This document shows positions 11,579 through 23,233 of a DNA stretch of 64,000 nucleotides, in pieces (the stretch's first letter is position 1; each line of letters begins with the position of its first letter). The stretch covers positions 20,041,190-20,105,189 of the forward strand of contig NC_035170.2 of NCBI RefSeq assembly GCF_001659605.2, written 5' to 3'. The position numbers were made by a program, and so were the translations under genes. The notes beneath the pieces were generated by a model. It did no database searches. It had not been told where the DNA came from and was given only the letters and a program-made list of their open reading frames with translations. This DNA is from Manihot esculenta (Eukaryota > Streptophyta > Magnoliopsida > Malpighiales > Euphorbiaceae).

Positions 11579-11807
11579 TTGATTTTACTTGCTTATTTTT
11601 CTTTCATGACCAGATCTGAACATAGGGACACTCTGCCCTTTGATCCAGAAATTGAACGCGCCCTCAGAAGATTAGGAAAGCAAGCTGCCGAGCATTCTGC
11701 CCAACATTCGGCCGCCGAACTTCATCAACATTCGGCCGATGAACCTTCCCTTCTCTAGCAACCGAACTTCACACCAAATGGCACAGTCACCATCGCAGAA
11801 TTGATTC

Positions 11808-13121
11808 ATGGATGAGGTAAGTACATATAATCTCCCTTCTCAAATTCCTAACCTAACCTCTATTGTGGAAAGCTATGTCATAGCTCTACAGGCTCGACGA
11901 CTTCAGCAAACTCAGCCATGTAGGATCTATGCACATGTGGGACACCTAACTTCCCAATGTCCTACACTTTATGAAGATGACCAACAAGTACATGCATTTG
12001 GAGGATACTACGAACAACCAGAATATGATCCCTACCATCACACATACAATCCAAATTGGGGAGACTATCCAGACTTCAGTTATGCAGAGACTAACAACTA
12101 CCAGGATTATCAAGGATATCAAGCCCAACCAGAATCTCCAAATTCCATCCAGCACCTTGAAAAGATGATGGAAACAATGGCAAGTTCTATACAAGACCTC
12201 CAACAGCGAGTGGAACAATTTGCTACCGCATCAAATGCATACATGTTGAGAAGAGAGGAAGAGTTTCAAGATGATGAGACAGATGATGAAGGTTGGCAAA
12301 TAATAGAACAAGCTGCTGAAGAGACAAAACTAGAATACTGTTTGAACAAACAAACTGATCAAACAGAACTTGTTGATAGTTTAGATATCATTGACTGCTT
12401 GAGCCAAGAAATTTCTGATGAGAGTCCAGATTATATTCTGAATGACGATTTTTGTAGGAATAAAAGCCAGAAAGAACCAAAACTAAAAGAAACTGTTTGC
12501 AGTATTCAACAGATTGATGTTGCGCAGACTGAGGACTTTCGGCCGCCGAATACCGACATCCTTCGGCCGCCGAACCCAACTGCATTCCAGACACAGAATC
12601 CATCGCCACAGCCTGCCCAGCATACTGAAAATATTCGGTCACCGAATCCAGACCCCTTTCGGCCGCCGAACCCCACCATCCTTCGGCTGCTGAATTCAGT
12701 TGCCCTTCAGACGCCGAACCTCTCACCACAGCTTCCATCGCCTGAAACTCATTTCAGCCATCCAATGCAAACAGCACATGCTCACAAGGAACAAGTGGAA
12801 GTTCAAGAGCCCAAACCAAAGGAGCATGCGTATCAATGCCTTCCCAAACCTCCGGATAAGGTAGAATTTGTTCTGCCTGAATTCAATACTAAATTGCAGC
12901 TAGCCATAGAGAAATATGAATTGGAGTTCAAAATACTTCCCAATCATCTCAAAAATGCAAACATAAGGGCCAGAGGCACACCTCATCTGAAAAAGGAAAA
13001 GCTAATCATGTTACTTCATGAGTACATGGAAAAAGTAGGATGGGTTATGACCAAATCAAAAGGAGTGCTACACTTTTTGCTCAATACAGTTGGGACGCTT
13101 TTCCCTTCCCCAATTACTTGA
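11808..13121 (+). CDS. Gag-derived ORF of the non-autonomous element (437 aa)
   Basis: The protein looks like the C-terminal half of an Athila gag. Residues ~45-60 hold a knuckle-like CRIYAHVGHLTSQCP in which the first part of the CCHC pattern is altered. There follows a tyrosine/asparagine-rich region (YDPYHHTYNPNWGDYPDFSY), a predicted coiled coil (IQHLEKMMETMASSIQDLQ, ~118-140) and an acidic stretch. A region of FRPPN-type repeats (~245-310) is encoded by TTCGGCCGCCGAA palindromes. The C-terminus (KVEFVLPEF to LFPSPIT) is conserved in elements C and E but I do not recognise its domain. No N-terminal retrotrans_gag core and no pol are present. Staying open for 437 codons while C and E are broken may mean selection or recent insertion. 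Whether it is translated is unknown. Confidence 0.6.
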   Translation: MDEVSTYNLPSQIPNLTSIVESYVIALQARRLQQTQPCRIYAHVGHLTSQCPTLYEDDQQVHAFGGYYEQPEYDPYHHTYNPNWGDYPDFSYAETNNYQDYQGYQAQPESPNSIQHLEKMMETMASSIQDLQQRVEQFATASNAYMLRREEEFQDDETDDEGWQIIEQAAEETKLEYCLNKQTDQTELVDSLDIIDCLSQEISDESPDYILNDDFCRNKSQKEPKLKETVCSIQQIDVAQTEDFRPPNTDILRPPNPTAFQTQNPSPQPAQHTENIRSPNPDPFRPPNPTILRLLNSVALQTPNLSPQLPSPETHFSHPMQTAHAHKEQVEVQEPKPKEHAYQCLPKPPDKVEFVLPEFNTKLQLAIEKYELEFKILPNHLKNANIRARGTPHLKKEKLIMLLHEYMEKVGWVMTKSKGVLHFLLNTVGTLFPSPIT

Positions 13122-14111
13122 GCCTTGATCAAGAGGATCGCACCATGCACACCACACCCAGGGGAGTACTCGGTTTTCTTTGTTTTTTTATGTTTCTTAT
13201 ACATTGAGGACAATACATGATTTAGGTGTGGGGGTGCATATCTCTGAATTTTTACTTTTAAGTTTATTTTTGCTTTAATCTTTAGTTGCTTGCATTAGGA
13301 AAAATTTTTTTTCATTTTTGTTATTTTTTCTTTCAATAAAACACACACAACCACAACCTTCTTCTTCTTTTTGATTTGCTCTACTCAAACTAATGAACTA
13401 TGTTGGATGAATTTTTCTTTCCATGACCCATTGATGTGATGACTCTTTAAACTTATGTTGAATCAATTGCAGTGAGTTGTATTCGTGTTTGAGAATTGCC
13501 TTTTGAATTAAATCTTTGAGTTTGTCATGGTGAAAAATATATTGATGACCCTCATTAGAGAATAAATTGAAAGTTGTGTGAATGAACTTAATGTGACTTG
13601 ATTTAGCAATTGGTGTTGATTTGCCCAAATCATTGAGAGAAAGAAAATTCAGCAAAGGCAAAGACCTCAAAAGCACAAAATCAAAAACTGTTCTAATGGT
13701 CAAAAGACTAAGAACAAAGCTAGTAGCCACTTGGAGAGGTGACCAACTGAGTAACTGGGGGTGGGTATCACAAATATGTACCTTCACGTCAAAAGGTTGG
13801 TGACTTTTTCAAGGAAAATCTAAGTGCAAAAGCCTGAATAAAGTACTTCAAGGTAAGGGCAAGTCACTCCAAAAGCTAGAAAAAATCTTAACAAATTAAT
13901 GTGTATGTATGGTCTCTCTTAAGGAAAACAAATCCTAGCCATGGTAAGCAAAGGGAAACAAGGAAAGAAGGTAAGTAATCTTCATGCATATATTCTTCAC
14001 TGCAATAATTTAAAATAGGTGTCTAGAGTAAGAGCTTAAGTGGAAATAAGGATCTAGAGCAAAGAAAGCTTATTTGACTATGTTTATTTGCTTGAGGACA
14101 AGCAAAAGGCT

Positions 14112-14126
14112 AAGTGTGGGGGTATT
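14112..14126 (+). other. Polypurine tract of element 2
   Basis: AAGTGTGGGGGTATT abuts the 3' LTR. This is the PPT form typical of Athila-related plant elements, and the same sequence borders element C (47649-47663, minus). Confidence 0.75.
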
Positions 14127-15726
14127 TGATAGAGCATATTTTAGTCCATATTATCATGATCTTATTGATGTTTATTTACACCTTTTCTACCTAATTTTGT
14201 GGTTTTAATCATGTTTTGAAGATATTAGGTGTAAAGAGACAATTAAGAGGAAATGCTCTCAAAAATGCCAAAAAGTGCCAAATCTAGAAAAGCCACCTTC
14301 GGAAGCACCTTCGGCGGCCGAAAGCCTCGTCCAGAGCAGAAAGTCACCCATCTTCGGCGGCACCTTCGGCGACCGAAAGTCTGCTCCAGAGCCGAAAGTC
14401 CAGCTCCCGAAAATAAGCTTAGGAGGCCGAAAGTCCCCCCCGAATTGCCTTTTCCTTATTCAAGAAGCCAAATCTTGGAGATCACATGTTTTCCACTTCA
14501 TGCCATGCACATTCAAAATTCAAAAGGAGGCTCCACCTTCCTCTTTAGTGCATGAGTGGCAAAAATAATGTGAAGGAAACTTCTTGGACACACTTGGGCA
14601 ACAATTAAAAGACCAAAAAGTCCTTGCAATGCATATAAAAGGCACATATTAGACTAAGGGCACTTTGGGCAACCTCTAAAAGACGCATGGACACCCAAGA
14701 AACCCTAAGCAACCTCTCAAGACATATTTAAAGGCCTTATGAAGACAAAAAGTGGCAGACTTGAAGAATTCAATCTCCCAACCTCTCCAAGGGTTCGGCC
14801 GCCGCTCCTCCTCCACTCTTGCCGCCGCCGGTTCCTCCTTCCTCTTCTGTTCTTTTATTTTCTGTTTTGGTTTAGCCATGAGTGGCTGAAACCCCTAATT
14901 CTAGTTGAAGTTTGGTTGAAACTAAGGTTGTTTAAAGGGTTGTGAGATCTGAACATAAAGTGTTTGCTTTTGATTTGTTCAATATTCATACAATTGTGTG
15001 CTTAATTCTAAGATTGCTTTGTTGTTTTGATCAAATTGGCCACTTGATTCTTGATTGCAAAGTTAATTGATTGTTAGTTGGGATATTTTTTAGTCCATAA
15101 TTGCTGAAAATATTCTGACCTAAGAACACTTGGTGTAAAAACTAAGGAATTGTATGATCTAGCAACATATCATGCGTTTGAGTAGCTAGGGTTGGATCTC
15201 TCTCTTTCTTCATGCAATTGACAATTGTTTTGATGCCTAAGGCCCAAGGACGTTCCTTGGCAATTTATTAATTAGTAATTGATTAGAGGACGTTTCCTAA
15301 TTGATTTAATCATAAGGAGAGACATGGTGGTGAGAAGCGTTTTCCATCCCCATAACTAATCTATTGAACCAATCAAGAAGAACATAAGTTTCAATGATCA
15401 ACCCAAACAACCAAAGTGGATCCATATCTTCAACTAGACCTTTCTCATATTGATTTCCTTAATTTATTTCAATTGCTTGCTATTTTAATTGCTTTCAATA
15501 GTTGTTAGTTAAATCAATCTCAAAACCCCCTTTTTACTTTATTGCACTTTACTTTTGATCTACTTATTTTTAATTGTGCTTTCAGTTGATTCCAATTGAT
15601 CTTGTTTGGAAAAAATAGATAAGTACTCAATTCTCTATGGATTCGATCCTTTACCACTATCTGCAGTTGTAAGATTGTTGATAACTGTAGAGGTTATTTT
15701 TGACCGGTTTCGACAACCGCGAGTCA
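14127..15726 (+). repeat. 3' LTR of element 2
   Basis: It matches 9956-11554 throughout with scattered substitutions and has the same TG...CA ends. Confidence 0.92.
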
Positions 15727-15731
15727 AGGAG

Positions 15732-16082
15732 GTACGCTTAACGAGGCATTAAGGCCCTTTTATTGCAACATCTGCCCTAGTCAGTGAGCAGTATTCTGTA
15801 GCTGGAGGGCCATGGTTTGGAGTTCTCAGTCGGACAAGGTGGTCCGGGATATATTCCCTGCCGAACTCGACAAGGGATTGAATAGCACGGATAGTTGGTT
15901 TGAAGGGGTTGTGGGGCTTGAAAATGAGAACTGCTAACCTTCTTGAGCAGAGCTCAAGTCATTCGGGGTGTTACTGGCATGGTTTTCATTGTGGTTTGCC
16001 ATGTGGATCTCAGTGGGTATTATGGAAATGGAACTCCAATGACGAGAAAATCTCCTTCGTTCCCACAAACAGCGCCAATTGA
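15732..16082 (-). other. Leader region of the Tat-lineage element
   Basis: The minus strand from the PBS downstream gives an untranslated or gag N-terminal leader that is interrupted by element 2 at 15731. The gag continues on the other side of that insertion, at 9955. No intact ORF was seen here. Confidence 0.6.
16058..16077 (-). other. Primer-binding site of the Tat-lineage element
   Basis: The minus strand reads TGGCGCTGTTTGTGGGAACG directly beside the LTR end, a tRNA-derived PBS of the kind found in Tat/Ogre-lineage elements. It shows that the LTR to its right is the 5' LTR of a minus-strand element. Confidence 0.75.
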
Positions 16083-16497
16083 TGTTCTGAGATCCAGAAA
16101 ATAGGGTTTACAGTGCATCAGTGAGCTTGGCCTGAGAAGATTACGTCTTTTCCCTTTATTCCTTTTTCATTTTGTCATCTAGTGATGCATAACCGCCACA
16201 TGTCCCTGTCACTTAGACCAGTACGTATCTCTATCAGGCAGTTATTTAATTCTCCCGACGCGCGTGCTGATAGGGTTGCGAGATGACTGGGCCTGCTCTT
16301 TTACCTTTTGTCACGTCACTGGGCTAGCCTATTCTCGGGTGGATCTGCGCGCATGGTCAGTTTGACCTGCTTTATGTCACTGGGCTGGAGGCGCAATATT
16401 GGACTGGTCCACTTGAGAACGGCCTAATGAATTTTAGGTCTGTGTCTTTCTCTAGAATCCAGCCTCACCCCGAGTGTAAGAAATTCGACGGTCGTTA
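16083..16497 (-). repeat. 5' LTR of the Tat-lineage element (~415 bp)
   Basis: It is bounded by the PBS on one side and shares its whole length with the LTR at 35232-35681 (AGAAAATAGG, GTGATGCATAACCGCC, GTGTAAGAA). The outer end is set by alignment with that copy and has drifted from TG to TA. Confidence 0.72.
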
Positions 16498-18394
16498 TAA
16501 TGTTACCTGAATTGTTACAGCTACCCATAACAAAAAGAGCAAAAATTTGAACATAGGATAATTTCTTTTTTCTTGAATCAATACTACTTATACATTAATT
16601 AACAATTAAAAACTAAAAGTAACATCTCTTTTCTAATTATTGCATTTTTTTTAACAAAGTCAAAGGAATATATATATATATAAGTTCTATTTTTTTATAA
16701 TTTATTATTTTAAAGTATTTTTAAATTTTAAATATTAAAACTTTATTCCACAAGAATATATAATATGATATAAAATTAATTTTGTTATAAATATATAGAT
16801 AACTATTTAAAAAACTTATTTATTAACCTTTAAAATAAAATGATAATTAATAAATAATTTATTTTCAACAAAATTTTATATTATTTTAAATATAAAAATA
16901 TTATATATTTAAAATAAATTAATAAATAATATGCACAGTACAGTTGCTTAAATGCTAGAACATTATCTAAAAAATTAACTAAATTAATATCTAAAAATTA
17001 TTCATTAATATTTAAAATTAAAATTATCTCTAATTGATACTGACACAATAACCATTAAAAGCCTAAAAGTATGAACGAATCTCTCTACAACCCATTTCAA
17101 ACCATTAAAAGCCAACCATTTAAAATTACCAAAATTTTAAAGTTGAAATTCCATTCGGAACCAATTTTAGAAAAAAAATAATAATAAAAAAAAATCTTGA
17201 AGTGTTTAATCGAAAAACGAATATATAATTGAATCAACACATTATAATGAAGTGACTTTTGGGTTTGTTTTAATGGACAGGAGTTGATCACCAGCTGAAT
17301 GCCAGCTAACAGAAAAGGAGGGGAAAAAAAAAAGAAAAGAAATTTCCACAAGAACTCCATAGCCAGGTCGTGCAGGCCGGCCAAAGAATCAAGAAAAAAC
17401 ATATATATTTAAAAACGAAACATTAATTCTCATTCTGATTAAAATGCAAATAATATAAATATATAAAAAATTCAGATCAACCAAACCTGGAAATTAAAGG
17501 GAACAAAATCAGATTACAAACAGTTCTCCAACAGTGTTGCAATGCAAAGATTTTATTCCTGCTGTTATATGTAACCTTATTTGCTTCCCTTTACAACCAC
17601 ATGAGATCGTGCAATGGCCGGCGCCTCTATTCATCATTATCAAAATGCTCATTTTTACGTGTGCATTCCAGCGCAAACTTCGCCATAATCTCAGTTGGCT
17701 TGCCTACGTCGTCGTCGTCGTCGTCTTCTTCTTCTTCTTGTAGTATAGGGTTAAGTTATTCGTGTGCTCGCTTTGTATACAAGCTTAAGTTCTTGTAATT
17801 TTCGTTCACGTCAGCTTTAATTAATTATATGGTTTTTGTTCTTCATCTTTGGTTATAATGTTACCATCGTCTCATATCACTTACGATACATTTGTCATGG
17901 GGTTACTAAAATAAAATTAATGATTAATAGTGCAAATCGAAGTTAACTATAAATTCATTAACTTTTTCATATTTGGCACAACAAAATAAAAATAAAAAAA
18001 ATTGAGAAGTTAAAATTTAACTAATTTAAACTGATATAATATCATTCAAAATATTGCATTGGAGAGAGAGGAAGTGCAAGTATATTCATTAGGGGTGATA
18101 AATTTTAACCCGAAATTAAATATAGCTAAATGAGGTTAACTATTACCTTTTTAGTATATAACCCCTTTAATCTCATACCAAACATACCCTTAACAGAGTG
18201 TCAATTTGCAATTGAATTTTTATGCACATATATAACTAATGATTTATTGGACAATTTTTATATAAATTCGATTAATTATGAACTTAAAATACAAACATAT
18301 GAATTCCTTTCTATAAAAATTATATGAAATCCACACATTTATATTTTAAATCCATAATTAACCGAATCTAAATATAAATTTTTTTTGTTTTGTG

Positions 18395-18526
18395 ACTTAT
18401 TAAGGATGAACTTAATGAAATAAGCAAATTATTGAGTGCTCTCGATCTATGTTCTCTCTAACTTGTTAAGGATGAACTTAAAGGAATAGGCAAACTATTG
18501 AGTGCTTTCGATCTATGTTCTCTTTC
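18395..18526. repeat. 66-bp tandem duplication
   Basis: Two adjacent copies begin ACTTATTAAGGATGAAC (18395) and ACTTGTTAAGGATGAAC (18461). Both contain GAGTGCT..CGATCTATGTTC and differ by a few substitutions. Confidence 0.85.
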
Positions 18527-18598
18527 ATCAATAAATAATGGGTTATACCCTCAATGATTCAAGTAAAAGTTAACTTCATAACTGTGAGTGTGATGTAT

Positions 18599-18880
18599 CA
18601 CTCCATTCGTCTCATAATTTTTTTTTATTTTTTATTTTTTAATTATTTCAAAATTATTTTAAAATTATTATCATTTTTTAGACTATAATAACATATGAAT
18701 TAAATATTATAATTCTATTTAATTTTGTATTATTTTTAAAAAAAATTTTAAAATATTTTTTAATATTTAATAAAATTTAATGTATTTAAAATAAATATAA
18801 TAAAAAAATTAATAAAAAATTATATTTTTAACATGAATAAAAAAATAAAGTGAAAAAAAATATGAAATGGAATAAGTATA
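18599..18880. mobile_element. Possible Stowaway-like MITE
   Basis: The left end CTCCATTCGTCTCATA and the inverted right end (ATGAAATGGAATAAGTA) resemble the CTCCxTCCGTCCCATA termini of plant Tc1/mariner MITEs. The interior is AT-rich and non-coding. The terminal match is imperfect and the TA duplication is not distinctive in such AT-rich DNA. Confidence 0.35.
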
Positions 18881-21704
18881 TAATTTGTTAAATCAAATTG
18901 GAATTACATTAGATTTTTTAATAATATTTTTTATTGTATATGAAAAAAAAGTTTTATTATAAAATTTTCAATAAAATATATGTTTATTATACACAGATTT
19001 GCATTGGAATTTATTAAGAGATAATAAATTTACGTGAGTTCTAAAAATATTTCACACATTCAGACTTTAAATTTGATACATTTAACTGAGAAAGAAGAAA
19101 TTCTCAACATTCGATGTCACTTTTTAGAAATTTTTTATTTTTTATTTTGGGCAAACTTTTTTAAAAAAAAGAAAAAATGGTTAATGTTTTTCCAAATGTG
19201 CTTATCTTAGAGCTCATGCAGAGTGAATTCGCGTACAAAGTGTGCGATTATCAAGGTGATTAATTAATGACTTGTCTAACAGCTTATAAAAATATTAGGT
19301 TATGCTATCGATAATCAATTATTTTACTAATAACACTATCAAATCATGGATTTCTAAACTTAATTATCCATTATTAATTTTATTTTTTTTTAAAAGGAAT
19401 CTAAAATTCAAATTATTTTAATTTATCAAGTAATATGCCTTTAATTATTAAATAAACTAAGTACTAATTTTACATTGAAAATATAAAATATTATTATTTT
19501 ATTATGTTTTTATATGTTTCCACATATAATATTGATAATAATTTAAATAAAATTAATATTCCATTCGTTCTATGATTTTTAATTTTCTTAATTTTTCTCA
19601 CATATTAAAAAACAATTGTTGTTTTAGTCACTGTACAAAATTTTCATTGACTTTTCAATTAAAATGAATATATTAAATTTTATTGAAACAATAAAACAAT
19701 TGTTAATAACATTAAGTGAAAAATATAGAGTATGTGAGATGGAGATATATATGAATATAAATTAAATACTAAAAATGATTATCTGAAAAAAGAAACAATT
19801 ATTGAGGAATTTTTTTAAAAATAAAATAAAATAATAATAATTAATTTATATTTTAATTATAATGTAAAAAAAGAGACAAATATTATAACACAGATGAAAA
19901 GTAAGAGATGTAATTAAAATAATATATAAAAATTTAAATATAATAAACATAATTAGTGGAACTTACCAGAGAATCTAAAATAAAAATAGAAAAGATTTAT
20001 TATTAGCAAACATTGTCTTTTACCAGGGAATCTTTAATTTCTAATTATAAAATTAAGGGCTTCAATTTTATAAAATGGATAAATTAATTCTGCTCTTTTA
20101 ATATTAGAGAAAGATTTGGTTAAATTGGAGAAGGCAGCTGAGCTTCCCCTTATAATAATCATATCCCATCTATATAGAATTTAATTGTCACAGTTAATAT
20201 ACAAATTAATGAAAATATACATACAGAGGAGAGGAATGTAAATATAAATATTTAATTTAATAATGGTTAAATTTTCATATAATATCGAATTTATAATAAT
20301 GCATTTTATCTCTAATTCATTCTACTAACCCAAATATGGGAAATTTATATATAAAAAAGTTGTGTGGAATTTTTTTAATACAAAATATTATTAATTAGTA
20401 AAATAAAAAAAATGGTATCTATAACTTAAAAATTATTAAAAATTAGAATAATTTAAATTTAAATTTATCTTTCAAGATCTGATAATGAAGATACATAAAT
20501 ATAGAAATTTAAAATTTTATATTAACTATTAACAAACTAAAAAGTAACACCAAATAATAAAAAAATCCAATACAGTATTATTTATTACTTTTAAGTAAAT
20601 TTATTTTAAAAACTTTGTACAAGTCTTAGAGCATATAGAAGTAGTGTTTTTTCTAGAAACAAAATTTTAATTATTCTTCATATTATGAAAAATAATTATT
20701 TTATCTTTTTCTTTTCCCAATCTCAAATTCAAATTCATTCAATTAAACATTGGGAAAATTCAAATTCATTCAATTAAACATATTTAAAATTAGACTTCTC
20801 TCGAGTAAATTTAAATTAATCAAAATAATAAATTTTATATATTAAAAAATAAAAATTACCATTTGAGATTTGTGATAAGTAACCGCATGAATAATTTAAT
20901 GAATTATTTACTTATATCCACGTAATATAGCAAGAGCAATTTTTAATTAGACCAATTTTATATAGACTCGTAATGTAAATAAATGGAATTTCATATGAAC
21001 GGATCTAGATAAGTATTTTTCTATAGCATATTAATCAAAATCAGAATGTTAGGCTAGAAATTTTTTTTTTTTTTCAAAGAACAATGCCACTACCACAGAT
21101 AAAAATGTGATCAACTAGGTTCCTTACAAGAAAGATTTTGATTGAGTTCAAGGAAAACTTGGTGGGTTTTAAAGAACAAAAGCAGCAGGCGACAGAAGAA
21201 TCCAGTAAACTGATACATTGTCTGGTTCCAGACAGTTTACGAGAATGTCAATTAAGTGGAGACTCATCTATCCACCACGATCACTAGCCGTCCTCTATAT
21301 TTGATACGTCACTTTCATTCTCGTTTACCTCATATTTCTTTAAGCATTATCATATTCAAACAAGAACCTCCCACGTCTCTCTATTGCCAGGTGTGATTCT
21401 CTTTCATCTTACTTCACCAAATCTCACTTCTCATCATCCTGAAATAATTGACCACTTTTGATTCTAACTATGCATGATTAGACACAGTTTTAAGTCCTAT
21501 ATTGTCTTATAATCATTCTTTTCATCATGTCTTTTAGTTAACTCCAAGGTGTTTAAGCATGATGCTTAATAGTTTAGCTTCATAATTGCTTGAACTTGGT
21601 CTTGTTGATGAGTTGTACTTGGCCCCATTACGGAATTGAGACCTTTTCGTGTGTAATAATTGAGAATAATGAATTCAGACATTCTCAGTTCCTGCTGTGT
21701 TGGG

Positions 21705-21712
21705 TATAAATA
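21705..21712 (+). promoter_or_regulatory. TATA box of the bHLH gene
   Basis: TATAAATA stands about 125 bases before the start codon in otherwise ordinary upstream DNA. The expected transcription start is around 21735-21745, giving a 5' UTR of about 90 bases. Confidence 0.6.
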
Positions 21713-21831
21713 CCTCTCAGCAGTCTTGTTTCTTTCAAGCATCGAGTTTTTCGAGCTTCGGCTAACTGCTTAACGTCAAAAAAACACACTCTAATAGGCT
21801 TTGCCAAGAACAGAAATTAACGAGAAAATCA

Positions 21832-23233
21832 ATGGAGCCTATTGGAGTCAGCCTGGAGGGAGAGTGGAGCTCTCTTAGTGGAATGTACAGAAGCGAGGAG
21901 GCTGTTTTCTTGGCGCAATTGCTTGGTAACAATGATTCAAGTTCTTGCTTTGGAGTTCCATCTTCTTTCTGGTCTAGCCATGATTCAGAAATGAACATGG
22001 CAGCAGTGAATGAAGATTCAGTTGATACTAATTTCTACAATTTTTCACAAGGGAGTAGTTGTTATAGTGGTGGAAGCAATTTTCTTTTTGCCACCTCGAG
22101 TCAGGAAAGCTATTTTTTGAATGATTCTCATGCAGTTTTGGTTAGCAATAACAGCTCCATGTCTATGGATTTTTGTGTTGGAGATGTGATAAATACTGTC
22201 TCGTATCTTGTCGAAGGCGATGACTGCTTGAACCAGGAAATAAGCAATGGCAATGTGGAAGAATATGGTGGAAACCAGCAGCCTGAAGCTGCTGATTTTC
22301 CTGATAAACAAGAGATGCTAGTGCCTGAACAACTGACAGAAGATAAAAGCGGCAAGCCACCTGAGATCTCTAAGAAAAGATCAAGGAATGCAGGAGATGT
22401 GAGTACAAGAATCAGAATTTAATGCTATATTTTCTGTAGAGCATCTTCTCATTGTGATTTTGGAAATGCAGGCTCAAAAGAACAAGAGAAATGCAAGGTC
22501 TAAGAAGAGCCAGAAGCTCGCCTCCGGCAACAACAATGCTGAAGAGTGTAATGCAGGCGTTAATGTGCCAGCCACGAGCAGCTGCTGCTCAGAGGATGAC
22601 TCAAATGGATCCCATGAACTCAATGGAGGAGCTAATTCAAGTTTGAGCTTGAAAGGGACTCCAGCTCTCAACTTGAATGGCAGAACAAGAGCCAGCCGAG
22701 GGGCAGCCACCGATCCCCAGAGCCTCTATGCAAGGGTAAATTTTATCTCTTAATGCTAAGTGTAGCTCATTGATTCGGTAATATAAATGATTTGATTGTG
22801 TTTTGTGTTATACAGAAAAGAAGAGAGAGAATAAATGAGAGGCTCAAGATTCTGCAGAACCTCGTACCTAATGGAACAAAGGTAATTACGTAGAACCCAG
22901 TTCATGAAATCATATGCATAATGTCATTAATCTTACAAGTTTTTAACTATTTCGAAAAATTTACAAAGATTGATTCTTTAAAATGGTAGGTTGATATTAG
23001 TACAATGCTTGAAGAAGCAGTCAACTATGTCAAGTTTTTGCAGCTTCAGATTAAGGTAAGAACAAAATGAAATTTTGTTGATCTGAAAATTTATTTGCAG
23101 ACACAAATTTACATTATTCTTGATGTTTTGATTTCTCCAGCTGCTAAGTTCTGATGACCTTTGGATGTATGCGCCCATTGCTTACAATGGAATGGACATA
23201 GGACTTGATCTGAAGCTGAGTACAGCAAGATGA
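21832..23233 (+). CDS. bHLH transcription factor, RSL/RHD6 type (subfamily VIIIc)
   Basis: Five coding exons joined by GT-AG introns: 21832-22398, 22472-22735, 22816-22881, 22990-23055 and 23141-23233. All introns are phase 0, giving 351 residues. The bHLH domain spans the end of exon 2 to the start of exon 5 (~270-325): [19 protein letters not shown] basic region and helix 1, loop VPNGTKVD, helix 2 [19 protein letters not shown]. The tail [17 protein letters not shown] is a hallmark of RSL proteins, nuclear E/G-box-binding regulators of root-hair initiation and growth in Arabidopsis. A basic lysine-rich stretch at 185-205 may be the nuclear localisation signal. Length fits RSL2/RSL3-like (class II) members better than shorter RSL4; orthology needs a tree. 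Nothing is broken. It faces the vacuolar sorting receptor gene tail to tail. Confidence 0.93.

Larger units (their letters stand above)
9956..15726 (+). mobile_element. Element 2: complete non-autonomous Athila-derived LTR retrotransposon
   Basis: Two LTRs of 1,599 and 1,600 bp flank a 2.57-kb interior with a PBS, one long gag-derived ORF and a polypurine tract. No protease, reverse transcriptase or integrase is present, so movement would need proteins supplied in trans. The flanks AGGGG (9951-9955) and AGGAG (15727-15731) agree at four of five bases and look like a slightly mutated target duplication. The element sits inside a minus-strand Tat-lineage element. Confidence 0.9.
16498..21700. 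other. AT-rich intergenic DNA upstream of the bHLH gene
   Basis: No convincing coding sequence or RNA gene was seen. It is made of long A/T runs with a small (GTC)n/(TTC)n microsatellite at about 17708-17741, a 66-bp tandem duplication and a possible Stowaway-like MITE, listed separately. Confidence 0.7.

Noticed and set aside
17097..17402. Minus-strand ORF of about 100 codons in AT-rich DNA
   Set aside because: Low-complexity F/L/Y-rich translation, no start context, no homology that I recognise.
17708..17741. GTC/TTC triplet run giving polyserine or polyvaline ORFs
   Set aside because: A simple microsatellite; the ORFs around it have no other coding signature.
19559..19745. Second possible MITE with CCATTCGTTC-like end
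   Set aside because: The inverted right end matches too poorly and no clear target duplication is seen in such AT-rich DNA.
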